Part shown: one piece after another, positions 24,356-36,261 of the stretch
How the letters are laid out: each line of letters begins with the position of its first letter
Position numbering within the stretch: the stretch's first letter is position 1
Source: Silene conica
Lineage: Eukaryota > Streptophyta > Magnoliopsida > Caryophyllales > Caryophyllaceae
Direction: 5' to 3'
NCBI GenBank assembly: GCA_029255685.2
Contig: CM055313.2
Location: 23,103,079-23,167,078, forward strand
DNA length: 64,000 bases
Notes under the pieces: generated by a model
Seen by the model: only the letters and a program-made list of their open reading frames with translations
What the model was told of the DNA's origin: nothing
The model's database searches: none
Translations under genes and position numbers: made by a program

Positions 24356-24550
24356 TAAATCTTGCTTGCGACGGGTCATTATTTGTGACGGATATTTTGT
24401 GAGGTAAAATGGATAGAAAATGAGTTAGTGGAGAAAAGGGACCACATGAATAGTGTTGGAGAGGGAGAAAAAGTGGGTATTTTGTAAGAGTAAACGGTAT
24501 CCGTCACAAGCTTGCGACGGATAGTGCTGTTGCAAATAAGAATTTGTGTA
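24356..24550 (+). repeat. MITE copy upstream of the DUF7787-like gene
   Basis: Near-identical to 21822-22015, including 'gagttagtggag', 'accacatgaatagtgtt' and 'cggtatccgtcacaagcttg'. It lies about 110 bases outside the start codon. Confidence 0.85.
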
Positions 24551-25299
24551 AAGTGTATGTATAACCGTATGGAAAAGTAATGATAAAAGGTCCACAAAAG
24601 AGTAATTGTTATCCATGAGAGAGCTATACGTAAATTATTATCGAATTTCCATGCTTTTAAAAAGTTTTTTTAGATTCTTTTTTTGTGGTATTACATGTTT
24701 TCAACTTTTACGAACTATTTAAGATTGTTTGAGAAATTTTAAATATTTGAAGCGTTTGAAACCACTCGAATTTGGAATTGAAATTGATTCAATTTCTTAT
24801 ACCTAGTTAAAATTTGGGGCTCTCAAATACCTATTATAGGGTCATTTCAATCTCATCACTTCTTACATTTTAATTTTATTTTGTAATGCAAATTTCATCG
24901 CAATATTTATATTTTTTCCGAGCGCAATATTTTCGTTGACAAAAATTATCTTTTTTAAATATAAAAATTTGATAACGTCGACCCATATCCGTCTCGCCCA
25001 AGTACAATTCTAATCTAATTATAATTCCAATTTCAATTTAAGGGTTTCCCAAACCCAATTTTGAAATTGGATTTGAAATTACATTCAAACATTTGAACTT
25101 CTACAATTGAAATCATGAAAATAAAACAACTTCGTGTTTTCAAACACTACTTAAGATTATTTAAATTTTAATAAGATAGATATACCATTTAAAACATCAG
25201 CCTATAGATATATTGTTGTACGTTGTATATAAAATTGATTACATGCAAAGATGTATCTGGGTTGTTCAGACTAAAATTAAACTTATTCACAGACACTAA
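24551..25299. other. Intergenic AT-rich DNA
   Basis: No ORF, RNA gene or clear transposon terminus seen. Confidence 0.4.
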
Positions 25300-25593
25300 G
25301 GACTTGTTTGGTTGTCCCTATAAAAATGTGTGAATGGAAAAATCCATGATTTGGAAAAAATAAAGATGTTTGGTTACTCCAAATTATGTGATTTTCTTTT
25401 TCCTAGGAATTTCCAACTACTCCACTATAGAGGAATTTGATTAACTAGGGCCCCTAGGTATTGGAAACTCCTATGTCAATTAAACTCCAGGATGTCAACC
25501 AAACGAATTTTAAGCAATTCACATGAATTGGCCAATTCATGTGTTTTGTAAAATCATGGAAAATTAATTCCCGTATGGCAACCAAACGAGGCC
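25300..25593 (+). mobile_element. Tourist/Harbinger-like MITE
   Basis: Ends GGACTTGTTTGGTTGTCC and (reverse complement) GGCCTCGTTTGGTTGCCA, flanked by TAA on both sides (25297-25299, 25594-25596). That is the three-base target duplication typical of PIF/Harbinger. The subterminal region repeats 'ccaaacga'. Confidence 0.8.
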
Positions 25594-26203
25594 TAAATCT
25601 AGTGCGTAGAAAGCCGGACCGAATATGAATCTTGCTTGACAACCATACGGGTGCAGAGAAGCCTACGTTCCACAACCGCACCCGCACCCGCACCCGCACC
25701 CACACTCGCACCCCCAGCATTAGCACACAGTTACACACGTCACACGATCAAAATCAAGTCAGGATTATGGCTTCTGTAAAATGCAAGGAAAGAGCAGTTC
25801 AATGGAAAAGAGCTATCAGCCCTATTGCATTATTCGAGTTCAGAAGTCTTTTCATAAGTCATCTCAATATCCATGTGAATATGTGATGTGCCTGTAAATC
25901 TGTAATTCAACATTTACTGCACCAAAAACACAAGTTTGTACACAAATTCTTGATACACTGTTACACACAAGCCGAAAACTGCGCATATTAAGGGTAACAA
26001 GGGTCGGTTCATGAAAGAAAAAAACAGCAAAAGAGATAATTCGCTTAAGAAACGAACTTTGACAGCTCAAAGCACTAGGCACTTTCTCCGGTAGTCTAGG
26101 ATTGGCATGCAAAAAGATTCCTTGAAATTCTAGACAGGATACTATTCGAAGAAACATCGACACCAAATCAACCTTCAGTCATGGAGGCATGGAACATACT
26201 ATT
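25594..26203. other. Intergenic region and FAX-like gene 3' flank
   Basis: Contains a short (cccgca)n-type run at 25678-25712. 26000-26203 probably includes the 3'UTR of the minus-strand FAX-like gene. No other gene seen. Confidence 0.4.
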
Positions 26204-26962
26204 TCAGTGAGCTCTCATAATTCCATGCAAGTAACCGCCGGTCATTATTAGAGAAACAAATGCGACAATTCCAGCAGGGAATACCTTTCCTGACTTCTTG
26301 AACCGTGAGCCCATAACTACAAGGAGAGCAGCAGACAGGCCCAGGCCTACTGATGAGGCGAACACGGCTCGTTTAGGAAGCTCGGTATATACATAGTATA
26401 GGAGCAGAGCCGAGAGTCCACCAAATGCTAGTGACTTTTGGCTACCACTCTTTATGTAGCCCATTAAGCCTCCAAGCCCAACTAGGGCAGCAAAACCTAA
26501 AGTGAATTTCTGGGACATCAAAAGAGCCTTGTTCCTTTTGGCATTGGCATCATCTGACCCTTCCTCACCTTTGTTGCCATCGTTGTCATCACCGCCCCCA
26601 TCCCCACCTCCACCTCCACCTCCACCTCCACCTCCATTGACACCCTCATCACCACCTCCACCTATAAAGTCGGGCTTTATCTCAACTTGTTCTCCTGTTA
26701 ACTCCACATCAAGACTCGAAGCCATGGAGACAGGTATTGCACTAATGCCCTTGTGAACGTGAATATTGTGATGAGATAGAGACACAGATGTTAAATGGAG
26801 TTGGTTGTTCCCTGATCTGACTTGTCTTGAAGATGAAACCGGCTTATAACAAGAAGAAACAACATTTCTTTCATCGCTGATGAATTTAAAACCTCTTCCA
26901 GTTAAGGTAGCGTGTGGCTGAAGCAGTAGAGAGGACTGAGTAGTAGCTATCACCTTAGCCAT
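26204..26962 (-). CDS. Fatty acid export protein, chloroplast (FAX/Tmem14 family, FAX2-like)
   Basis: Single coding exon, 252 residues. The N-terminal 80 or so residues are Ser/Arg-rich and poor in acid, as in a chloroplast transit peptide. Residues about 100-140 form a Gly/Asp-rich linker with a pure Gly run. The C-terminal third has four hydrophobic helices typical of Tmem14/FAX: FTLGFAALVGLGGLMGYI, SLAFGGLSALLLYYVY, VFASSVGLGLSAALLVVMG and FPAGIVAFVSLIMTGGYLHG. FAX proteins move fatty acids across the plastid inner envelope. Length and the Gly-rich linker fit FAX2 best. The ATG directly follows a splice acceptor (ttgtaacag), so a 5'UTR intron is likely, with an upstream exon ending at 28314. 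Confidence 0.9.
   Translation of the reverse strand: MAKVIATTQSSLLLQPHATLTGRGFKFISDERNVVSSCYKPVSSSRQVRSGNNQLHLTSVSLSHHNIHVHKGISAIPVSMASSLDVELTGEQVEIKPDFIGGGGDEGVNGGGGGGGGGGGDGGGDDNDGNKGEEGSDDANAKRNKALLMSQKFTLGFAALVGLGGLMGYIKSGSQKSLAFGGLSALLLYYVYTELPKRAVFASSVGLGLSAALLVVMGSRFKKSGKVFPAGIVAFVSLIMTGGYLHGIMRAH
26601..26640. repeat. (CCACCT)n microsatellite encoding the poly-Gly linker of the FAX-like protein
   Basis: Repeated ccacct on the plus strand, read as Gly codons on the minus strand. Likely length-variable between individuals. Confidence 0.85.
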
Positions 26963-28430
26963 CTGTTACAATAGTTGTTCAACAGACAAGGAAAACATAA
27001 ATAATAAGTATATTTCTATATTTGGGTCAAGCAAACTTTGAGAAAATGTTAAAAGTGGAAACAGGTAAAAATAGAATTTGTTACAATAGTAGGAGCGGAA
27101 CATTAACCCTTTGCTAGGATACAAAAAAGAGGAAGGAGAAGGAATGGGGATAGAGGACAAGGAAAGAGAGGAAAGTGGAATGGAGCCAGGGGTAAACGGA
27201 GGCAGTCGGACACAATGCTTTCGAAAAACTACAGACAATATTCATACATAAAAAGTCCAATGTCGTCATTACATAGTAATATAATTACACAGAAGATATC
27301 TAACAAGGATCAAAAGCCATCCATACGAGGATTCATATCTTAAAAGCGTGCGTATATCTAATAACCTTACAATCACTAATTTGTGCAAAAAAAATCTCTC
27401 TCAATATAAGGGATTAAACAATCATTCAAAAGTTCATCACTCATACTATTTCGCAAATGATTCTTCACATATGTCATATTCGAAAATACTCTTTCCAGTT
27501 TCCACACCTGCCATTACATCTAAGTATGACAAACATACATCATGCAGAGTGTCGAGGATAAGCAAGGTCCACTAATAAAGCATGATATAAGTCAACTAAA
27601 AGTGTGTTTGGATAGCAAAGTGAAGGGAAAGAGAGGGGAGGGGGATGGAGAGGAGGCAAAAGGGAGGGAAGGGAAGGGGAGGGGAATTGAAGGATGAGTG
27701 TTTGGTTACCATGTCCCTTCAAATCTTTCCTATGGTGGAGGGATTTTGATTTGTCTCGGAGGAGGGAAAATGGATCCTTCCAAAACCCGCAATCAAAGGA
27801 ACAGAGCGGACGCTTAAGATTAATTATAATGCTACCCAGTTGACTGTAGGTCTGAAACTGAATTGTAGCTCAATAAAAAGATAGAAAAAATCACCCAATA
27901 GATGAAAATGAGCTTCAAATATAGATTAATGGAAGACATAATTTCAGCCCAATCTAGAATATCGCATCGCATGGCATCAATCGCCAACATATCACCTTCT
28001 ATTCATCAACATTGATCATTGATCAAATTTCTATTTAAGTGCAGATAGTAGCTTAGTATAACTTGTACAACTCATAAACCCTAACTAATCCAATTGAAAC
28101 ATAAAAACAGAAGTGAATTACAAAGTAGGGGACTTAGGGTTTGGGAAAATCAATCAAATAATTTACGTCAAATAAGCAAATATTCAATCGAAACAACTAG
28201 AAATACAGAAATAGACTAACAATCTAGCAATAATAAGTCTAATAATTGGATTGATTTTGGTAAAAATTGAAGAAATTGAGATTTGGGGAAGAAAAAGAGT
28301 AGAAAACCCTTACTTGAGAGACAGACGAGGAGGTCGGACGATCGTTTCGTTTTGGTTTTGGTTGGTGGAACTGTGGAAGTTGTTTGGTTTTGGTGTCGAC
28401 TTCTGTTTTCTCAGGTTTTCAGCATTTTCT
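26963..28430 (-). other. Probable 5'UTR exon and 5'UTR intron of the FAX-like gene
   Basis: On the minus strand, a C/A-rich leader ends at 28314 with CTCAA|GTAAGGG, a strong donor. The acceptor is taacag immediately before the ATG at 26962. The implied intron is 26963-28313. It contains a purine-rich block (27600-27700) and no coding potential. Transcript evidence is absent. Confidence 0.55.
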
Positions 28431-28589
28431 TTTACACAAATTAGGGTAATTATTACGTGGGACGGTTCCATAACATAAATCGGTTCATTCATATAAAAAT
28501 CACCTTCTACTGTAGCAATAAACGAATGATTTTTTCCGTCTAATTTTAGATTTTGTGTATAAATTATAGTCCACCTTATTCAGAGAAAA

Positions 28590-29176
28590 AAGAACATACC
28601 TCAAATTTATTACCTCAAACTTTGTTTTTTGATTGAGCTTCGTATCTCACAATGAGTCTTGCTTGTGATAGAACTATCTGTCACAAGTGAAGACGGTTAT
28701 GTTTCTCTCACAATTACACAAGTGGGTAGACAAGTGCAAAAAATGGAGCATCCCATGGATTTTGCCACTTGCATTTTGTGAGATGACAACTATCCGTCTT
28801 CAACTTGTTACGAATAGTGGCCGTCTCCAATGAGAATTTGTGATTATTTCAAACTTTATTAGTTTTTGAGCATATGAATATTTTTTTCAGCTTATTAGCT
28901 CAAACTTTATTTGTATTCGAGGGTATGTATATGTTTTCTGAGCGTATTAAAGTTAACAAGTTAAATTTTAATATTTTTATTGTGCCAAAACTAAAATTTA
29001 ACTAAGTTATATATGTAATATTTTTGACTTTTATTGTAATATTTTAAGCTTAATGTTTTAATAACTAAACTCAGAAACTTTATAAAAATACTCTTAATTT
29101 TAAACAAAAACTCAAAAAAGTTATTATAATGCTCAAAAAATATAAAACTGGTGGTAGTATATCGAATGTATGATCC
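28590..29176 (+). repeat. MITE-like element (GGAC.GTACATCGA family), interrupted by another MITE
   Basis: Left end gaacatacctcaaattta and right end tcgaatgtatgatcc are decayed versions of the ends at 13354-13752. The interior repeats 'tttttgagcatatgaat' and 'gcttaatgttttaataac'. A second MITE is inserted at 28651-28842. Confidence 0.6.
28651..28842 (+). repeat. MITE copy nested in the preceding element
   Basis: Begins aatgagtcttgcttgtgatag and ends ccgtctccaatgagaattt, giving imperfect inverted ends. Interior 'gttatgtttctctcacaatt' and 'gcattttgtgagatg' phrases match the copies at 35833 and 42050. Confidence 0.8.
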
Positions 29177-29574
29177 ACCTACGGTCTTCCACAATTTCTA
29201 TAGCCGAAAATTTACAAAGATCTTCCACTTTCGTTATTTGTCTATTATTTGCAGTTAATATACAAAATTATTTTTTCAAGTATAAATGATCAGATAATGT
29301 ACCAAAACAAGGACTTAACAGGCAAATTTCTTTTCCGTAAAACTCCAATCTCATGTTACACACTTTTTACAAAACAGACAAAATGTGCTATCTATTCAGT
29401 TTTACAATACATAACCCATAACATCAGGATTCTGGGTGATCTTTCCTTCCACCAATTTCTAATTTTGTCTTCAGTTTTCGCAATAATGAAGGAAAACAGA
29501 GAAGTCAGATGTGTATTTTACAAGGTCATAATCAGCACCATCACTTACCTTTACAAGCGGTGATCGAATGAATG

Positions 29575-32500
29575 CTAATGGACGCTAAATGACCCGCTAC
29601 TATAGAGCATCTGGTAAACAGGTCTAATTCTGACAGTAAGAACTACACCTATTGCTGCTCCAATTCCACAGACAGCAGCAAGAACTAGGAATGTAAACCT
29701 GAAACATTCAGCACCATAGCAGGCTGAGACTCCTTGTCTGGCCGCTTCTGCGTCATATACTGTTCCTGCCAGCAGGCTAGAGAAGAGGAATGCACCCACA
29801 GGATTGCCAAGCATCATGAAGTTGAATATTACTCCGAAACTTTTCAGTCCAAAAAGCTCAGAAGCAACTGGAATCATTGTGGTGAATTGCACTCCATAGC
29901 ACACGCCTATCAACCCGGTTGCAATGTAATGGGTTCCGTGCAGATTTGATGCATATAGAAGGAAGGATACAAGCATTACCACTTGAGAGAATGACATCCA
30001 GATCGTTCTTGGTATTGCCTTCGTGCTGCACAAGTGTAATTTAGATGAGTGCTTTTGCTTTATCTTAAGGATTGATATTATTAGGAATATTAACAATAGT
30101 TGGGCCTCAAGTCCTCAACCATCACCTTAAGATTTTGGTTGAGATGGTTCATCTATCATGGTATCAGAGTCAGTGTGACCGAAGGTCACGGGTTCGAATC
30201 CTGGTAACCTCAAAACCCCTCGAAAACTCACGAAGTGGAAACCCGCACATGGTATGGGGAGCCTGTGCAAACTAACCACTCTTCAAGCCCAATGGTCATT
30301 CGAGTGAGGGATACGAGTAATGACATAAAACCCCAATTGTCTTGATCCGACCCATACTCAACCTGAACGTTTTTGATATTGACATGATCTGAGGTGACCA
30401 GCTGACCACAGTGTAACCACTCAATCCACACTTAATCGGATTCAGTTAGACTCGAATTAACCAAAATCACTAATGTGAATATCTACACGTAACAAATAAT
30501 AAAATCTCCCAAAGTGACCCGACTCAAAACAACACGGAGTGCATAATATACCAAAGTAACCTAGCTCGCACCGGATGCACCCTGACCCCATATGCTGTTT
30601 CCCTAGTCAAAAGTGTCAGTAAGTATTTTAGCTGAGTACTTCTTACTTCCGAAGGTTGGAGAATCTTCCTTCTAATCTAATGTCAGAATTCAAAACCCAA
30701 CCACTCACTCAAAAGAAAAGTAATAAATATTTGCAAAAAAAAAAAGGAAGTAATAAAGAAGCCTAATAACACAGCTGATTACCTAACAAAGTATTCAGGA
30801 ACAGCACCACCTCCAAGGCGACCTACAAAAAAGCAGAAAGAGAAGAGAGAAAGCAACATTGTGGTATCATTGCCATTTCCTTGGGAGTAACCTATCTGTG
30901 ACAGATTGTTCACGACAGTGACACCTGAACCCGAACCCAAGAAATAAACCAGCCATAATAGCCAGAAATCAGCCTTCACCATTGCTTCTCGGAATGTGAA
31001 ATCTTCTCCTCTTCTTGGTCTTCGTTTCTTATTTTCAACAGCCCCTTCTCCAACTGCAAGGAGCAAGTTTTGATCAGACTCTGAATTTGACAAGATGTTT
31101 TGGCCGCTTTGTGTTTCCAGTGCAGATTTTGTAGGTAATAGAGGGTCGCTGTCAGTCATTGAACTTTCAATTTTCTTCTCAGAGGGGAACAGCGTCATTT
31201 TGACAGGGATCGCAAGAGGTGCCAACATCAATACTACCATTATCACAATGAAGGAGTAGCAGACAGATTTTGTGAGGGTAATAGTACTGTCCAAGACTTG
31301 TGTTGTCAGAAGAAAGATCCCTAAAACAACACCTGCAACAACACCAATAACATATCCTTAGTCTTGACTCTTGACATAATATGGGAACAACAAACATGAA
31401 TCATTATTTGAAAACGTCATTATGTGATGATCAAAATGTATTAGTTAGTTATGAGTTGACGCCTGACGGGTTAATAGGTATACGGGTGAAATTTGAGTAT
31501 AGCTAAACTGGTTGGCCTTACATTCATTCGTTAATTAAAATGTATCTTACAGAGACTAAATTGAACATTGGGAATAATAATCACCTGCACTTTGAACAAA
31601 TAAAAAGTTTTGTGAAGTGTCTTCTGAGGAAGTGGCAGGGGAGCAAAGCTTGACAAGGGTCATCATAACAAAACATATGACAGGAAGACCAAAGGTGAGA
31701 AAGAGTAGAAGGGCAGAAGTAGACTTGTGGAGGACCATGCTGTAAATCTCTGTGAAAATTCCAGCAGCAAGAGCTGAATATCCCTTCATGAGCCCGGCAA
31801 CTGTGCCTCTATTCAGAGGGAAGTTCTTCATGTTAGTTACTATTACTGTTGTACTGAACCAGGCACTGCTGTTGGCTGCGGCCAGATGAGCGATCCATAA
31901 CTGTGATGACGTAGCAAGTCATAGAGGTTAATCAGACTCACATTTCTCACAAAAGATGATTTACAACTACAATATTAACCTAGCGCTACAACAGGTCTGC
32001 CAATGGTAACTGATGACAAATAAAATTGGGTTAAGAATTGTATCAAAATCCATAACCAAACAATAAAGAGTCTTTAACTCCACGTCTCCACTAGAAATGG
32101 AAGATGTGGAAAAATGATTTCACATAAGTTAACAAGTACAGTATCTCTGTAGAAGAAGATTCAGTGATACGACTATTGTTTTTCTTTTCTTAAGTAGAAG
32201 CACAATTAGTTACTGATAATGATAAAATGTTAGGAAGAAATTTCATATCAAAGTCTAAGCCACAGTTCACTGCTTCTTTGAGCTCCAAGAGAAGATAATG
32301 CAGCCAAAGTAGACAGGACACAAACGTAACAATATGGGTTAGTAACATTAGAAAATGTTATTTGGGATAAACTTTGTATCGCCCAAGTTATCAGTCAATT
32401 TGGATAATCACTAACAATTTGGATGAAATTGTGCATCGCTCAAGAAAATGGTATTCTGCAAATAACATGTGTTAAATGGTTGAGGATGTAGTTGTGTTAT

Positions 32501-34084
32501 ATGATGATTATACAGGGGTATCAATTTGGGTAAGACTGTCATACAGGAGCACAAGACGGCAATTTGATGTTTTAGGTTGACTTTTTGAAGTTGAAACCTA
32601 ATGCAAAACCTTAAGGCTTTGTTTGGATAGGATAAACAAGGAGAAGGGGAGAATAAGGTTTGAATTTGGTTCAGAGGCCCTCTGCATTTTCCACCAACCC
32701 AACTTATTATCCAAACAACTGCTTCCCTTTCCTTCCGATTCCCTCAACACCAAGCAATATCTAAAAATGTCATCATGTATTGTTATCTTACAAGAGTTCA
32801 TGTCTATCCTAGATGGAAATTCTAGTCAACTTACAAGACCCAAATTTTGACAAAAAAATAATTGCACAATCTGGATGACAAAATCAAATCTAAATGAATC
32901 TCAATCTTGAGAAATTATAATAGAATAAATGAAATCTTGATGCCAAGTCAAGATATTTACATCCTGACAACAGTACTATTACAGTATTACCTCGCCAACA
33001 CACACCAACAAAAGTTATGTCTAAGACGTTCAGTCGTGCATGATTTATATGTAAATATAATAAGACATCGTTACCTAGTCAAGCAATCAACTTAGAAAAA
33101 TATTCTACATCTGTGTCACACTATAAATTGCACTGTAGTCTATAGACCTCATCAAACTTTACATGAGTATTCAGACAATACCAGTCAGTAACGATCGAGA
33201 AAGGCCATGTTTATAAATTAAAATAGACAAGCTAATTGCAAAACTGCAGGGTGACTGGAACTTTAAATTGACAGAAGTTTTAAAAATGAAGTACTGGATA
33301 GTGGAAACCAATCGTTTTCTAGCCACCTGGTGTTTGAAAGTGTAATAATGAACCAAACAACAATCATGAATGAGTATGAAATATTCCAAAGCGTAATGGA
33401 TGAGGTTTTGGCTTAGTGGTAAAGACACCGGTTGACGGTTGTTTGGACTTTGGACAAGATACTGAGCTGCTGAAGGCTTGAACTGCCTTCTCCTATATTT
33501 TTTACTTGTTTACGCCTCTCGCCCCCACCAAAAAAACTCGAAATCAAAAATAGCCTTTACATTAGACCTCTAACAGTCTAACCTTTCTAGGTGCGACATT
33601 TGATGTTGAACTGTGACATAGCAAAAAGAACTCTAACAAAAATAAGTGCCGTAGTTTCACATTTACAAGATCTGCTAACATGAATCATCGTATAAAAATT
33701 GAACTAGAGAAATAATGAAACAGAAAGAAGCAACGAAAAAATGGAGATCTGACTCACCAGCCAGTAAGGCAAGTTCTGCAAAGTTTCAGTGGCAGCCAAC
33801 CAGATAACGCCATACCCACAAAAGCAAGAAAGAGCACCAATGAACAGCACAACCCATGGAGGAAACTTGTTACATGCCATTCCCGGCAGAATTCCAGCAC
33901 TTTCACCGATATCCACTGCAACTCCGAGCAGTGTAATCTTCTGCTGACTGAGCCCAAGTACAGATTTCAAGGTAGGGGAGTACAGAGGGAAAGTGTACGG
34001 ATTCCCTGAACCAAGTTGAACCCATACAGCTGCTGCTAGACCTACCCATGGTGGTCTAGTCCCTGCTTTAATGGCGAGCGTCAT
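29575..34084 (-). CDS. Nodulin-like / NFD4-type major facilitator superfamily transporter, complete
   Basis: Four exons on the minus strand: 33758-34084, 31585-31900, 30783-31332 and 29575-30025, joining to 547 residues with GT-AG introns. It is a multi-pass membrane protein. The N-terminal nodulin-like domain has the family opening RPPWVGLAAAVWVQ, then SGNPYTFPLYS, SVLGLSQQKITLLGVA and NKFPPWVVLFIGA. Exon 2 carries MKNFPLNRGTVAGLMKGY. A hydrophilic central loop (about residues 250-310) precedes a second MFS half with DFWLLWLVYFLGSGSGVTVVNN and FGVIFNFMMLGNPVG. Substrate is unknown for most members. A TTG-led extension exists, but ATG 34084 (MTLAIKAG) matches the family start. Introns 1 and 3 hold retroelement fragments (a SINE-like and a TRIM-like piece). 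Confidence 0.93.
30073..30210 (+). repeat. TRIM/LTR-type terminus with tRNA-Met primer binding site, in MFS intron 3
   Basis: A short segment starting tgatattattagg and ending atctatca is followed at once by tggtatcagagt. That is the classic primer binding site complementary to initiator tRNA-Met. The phrase ggttcgaatcctgg follows soon after. It looks like the left LTR end of a miniature LTR element; no second LTR was found. Confidence 0.5.
32613..32765 (+). repeat. Decayed MITE-like piece in MFS intron 1
   Basis: Contains 'ggctttgtttggataggata' and an inverted partner 'cttattatccaaacaactg'. The ends are not resolved. Confidence 0.3.
33398..33530 (+). repeat. tRNA-derived SINE-like fragment in MFS intron 1
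   Basis: Contains a near-canonical RNA polymerase III A box, tggcttagtggtaaag. About 60 bases on comes a decayed B box, ggcttgaactgcc. A T-rich tract follows. It lies on the strand opposite to the gene. Confidence 0.5.
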
Positions 34085-34886
34085 CTCAACCAAAAGCTTA
34101 AGCTAGGGACTAAGATCCACAAGTAGTTTCGATATATCTGCCAATCAACCTTGGCACCTGGTTCTCCCCGAAATTTGTTAAGACAATCTGTGTAAATATA
34201 TACTCTTAGCAAAAATTGGGGGAAAACAATATTATGTTGAAAAATTATACAGTATCAGGAAAAGAAAAGGACATTCCATTATAATTACTTTCTAAATACA
34301 CATTCCATTATAGGTGGTAGACCACATAATTGATTGAGGGCCCAGTAAGGAACATGTGGCTTTTATGTCCCTTAAGAATCAAAATGAAAATCAGCTTTGT
34401 CCTTAAAGTCTCTTGGCTTACATACACATATTACACAACTTCTTAGCTTTTGGATCATTGCAAGGCATAAAAATACAACCATGTAGGATATTCTCTTGCC
34501 CTTTTATCATAGTATTAACAGTCAATTAGCAATGACCCTGTCTCGTATTATCCGAAACATATATCATTTTCTAAAGAAGATAATGAGAAAGGTCCAAAGG
34601 CTAAACTAATTTAATTCCCATGAAATCAATGAATATAGACAATCATTTACCATTGCAAGTTGTATATAGCAAATGCAGGCTTGTTATTATTTTATTGTAT
34701 GATGTAGACTTTCCATATTTTCAATGGAGCCAACGACTCGTTATTCTTTGATTCTGGATTATGACGAAATAAATCAAGATGACTAACTAAAGAAACTGCG
34801 CTTCTTTCTATTGTTAAACAACATTCCTTCGATGTAGTTCACAACACACCTCTTCATCTTAGATCATTCAACAACCTCCTTGTGTT

Positions 34887-34965
34887 GCAGACACATGGGT
34901 AAGGCTGCGTACATCTGCCCCCTCCCCTACCCCGCCCTTGGCCGACTTGGGTCAATCAAAATGAT
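34887..34965 (+). repeat. SINE 3' fragment of the TS/Au type
   Basis: Contains gggtaaggctgcgtacatct followed by a C-rich 'ccccctcccctacccc' block and 'gacttgggtca'. This conserved phrase comes from the 3' region of TS/Au SINEs of plants. The tRNA-like head is not visible, so it appears 5'-truncated. Confidence 0.6.
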
Positions 34966-35832
34966 GTAGACTACCATGTTGAGTGACTATGCTATGAAGA
35001 CTATTAGCCCCTAGTTATGATATCTGATGACATTTGTTCCGAAATTTTAATGGCTTGCTAGTTATAGTCCCTAGTTGGCCATGAGATTCATAAAATCATA
35101 ATTACCCATGGGGATTCCTTACCAATATATCCGTTGTGATTATCCCAATGATTAAGACTTAAGATCGAGGTATCAAAACATTAGTCGTAAATTAATGGGT
35201 TATTCGTGTCGGGTTCGTGTCGCAAGACCCCAACCCTAACCCGACCCATATAAGTTCGAGTCGTAGTCGTGTTGGTGTTGACCCAATTACGTAAACGGGT
35301 CAAAACATCTTAATTCCCGTCCCTCACCGGTCGAATCAACCTTAACAGCTTATGAAAGAAACAGCAATTATAATACTACTGGAGTATATTGCAAAAATAA
35401 GAATAAAAATAAAATAGCCGAATTAGGTGAAGAAAGGTTGTCAAAATCAGAAATTGGGCCTCTGGGGAATTGAAATAAGAAGTTAACCAATTTGTTTTGA
35501 AAACATCAATGCAAAAAATGCGATCCGTCACTAATCACCACATCCACGTAAAGGTAACAATCAGGGTTGGTTTGTATTTGTGTCACACTCAGTTCGGGCT
35601 TTGTCAGCTCAAACTCCTCCATCAACTCGAGCTGCTTCATAAATCATAACCTTACAATAATAAATTAGTGGTGACAGAAATTGATTTGATTAAAAGCAGA
35701 GAATAAATCCCATATAATATTACTCCATCCCTTTCATTCATTTGTTTACTCCTCCGGTTATTACAAAGGTAAACAAATGATTGAGACGGATGAAGATTTG
35801 AATAGATAAAAAGTTGATGCACAATCCATCAC

Positions 35833-36034
35833 AAATTCTTATTATTGAAGACGGATACTATCCGTCACAACTCACAAGCTGAAAACGGATAGTATCTCTG
35901 ACAAAATGCAAGTGGCATGATCCATAAAAATGCTCAATTTTCATCCGCTTGTCTTCCCACATGCTTGTGAGAGGATACTATCCGTCTTTAGCTTGTGACG
36001 GATAGTATCCGATCCGTCCTCAGCAAGACTCATT
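35833..36034 (-). repeat. MITE copy, inverted orientation
   Basis: Begins aattcttattattgaagacgg and ends cagcaagactcattg, the reverse of the copies at 28651 and 42050. The interior has several 'ggatagtatcc' units. Confidence 0.8.
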
Positions 36035-36175
36035 GAACGTCACAAATTGAGCAGTAAATGTTAAAACAAAAAACAAGGTGCAAAGTGGAAAGACGGACCT
36101 GAAGTAGGCGTTAGAAGTAGGAGGAGTAATGTGAGAAGCTTGTTTAATGAATCATCAACAATTCAACATTCGAAT

Positions 36176-36261
36176 ATGGCGGATCCCGTCCATCAGCTTC
36201 TCCTCCACTTCTTTCGTCTTCTTCACTCTCTTCGTCTTTTCTATCAAATCTTTTGTGTAAG
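36176..36261 (+). pseudogene. Orphan first-exon candidate, hydrophobic N-terminus
   Basis: ATG-initiated frame MADPVHQLLLHFFRLLHS, then RLFYQIFC or so, ending at a GTAAGCC-type donor near 36257. The predicted peptide looks like an N-terminal signal or membrane anchor. A Helitron begins 105 bases further on (36366), inside the putative intron. No downstream exon was recognised, so this may be a live gene with distant exons or a broken one. It is divergent from the MFS gene. Confidence 0.25.

Larger units (their letters stand above)
34085..36175. other. Intergenic region between the MFS gene and the 36176 exon
   Basis: Holds a SINE remnant at 34887, decayed 'acccgaccc' repeat DNA at 35185-35340, a small Stowaway-like piece at about 35723-35795, and a MITE at 35833-36034. 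No gene seen. 34085-34200 is probably the MFS 5'UTR. Confidence 0.45.

Noticed and set aside
26502..26756. Plus-strand proline-rich ORF
   Set aside because: It is the antisense of the Gly-rich linker of the FAX-like gene; its Pro run is the complement of the (CCACCT) repeat.
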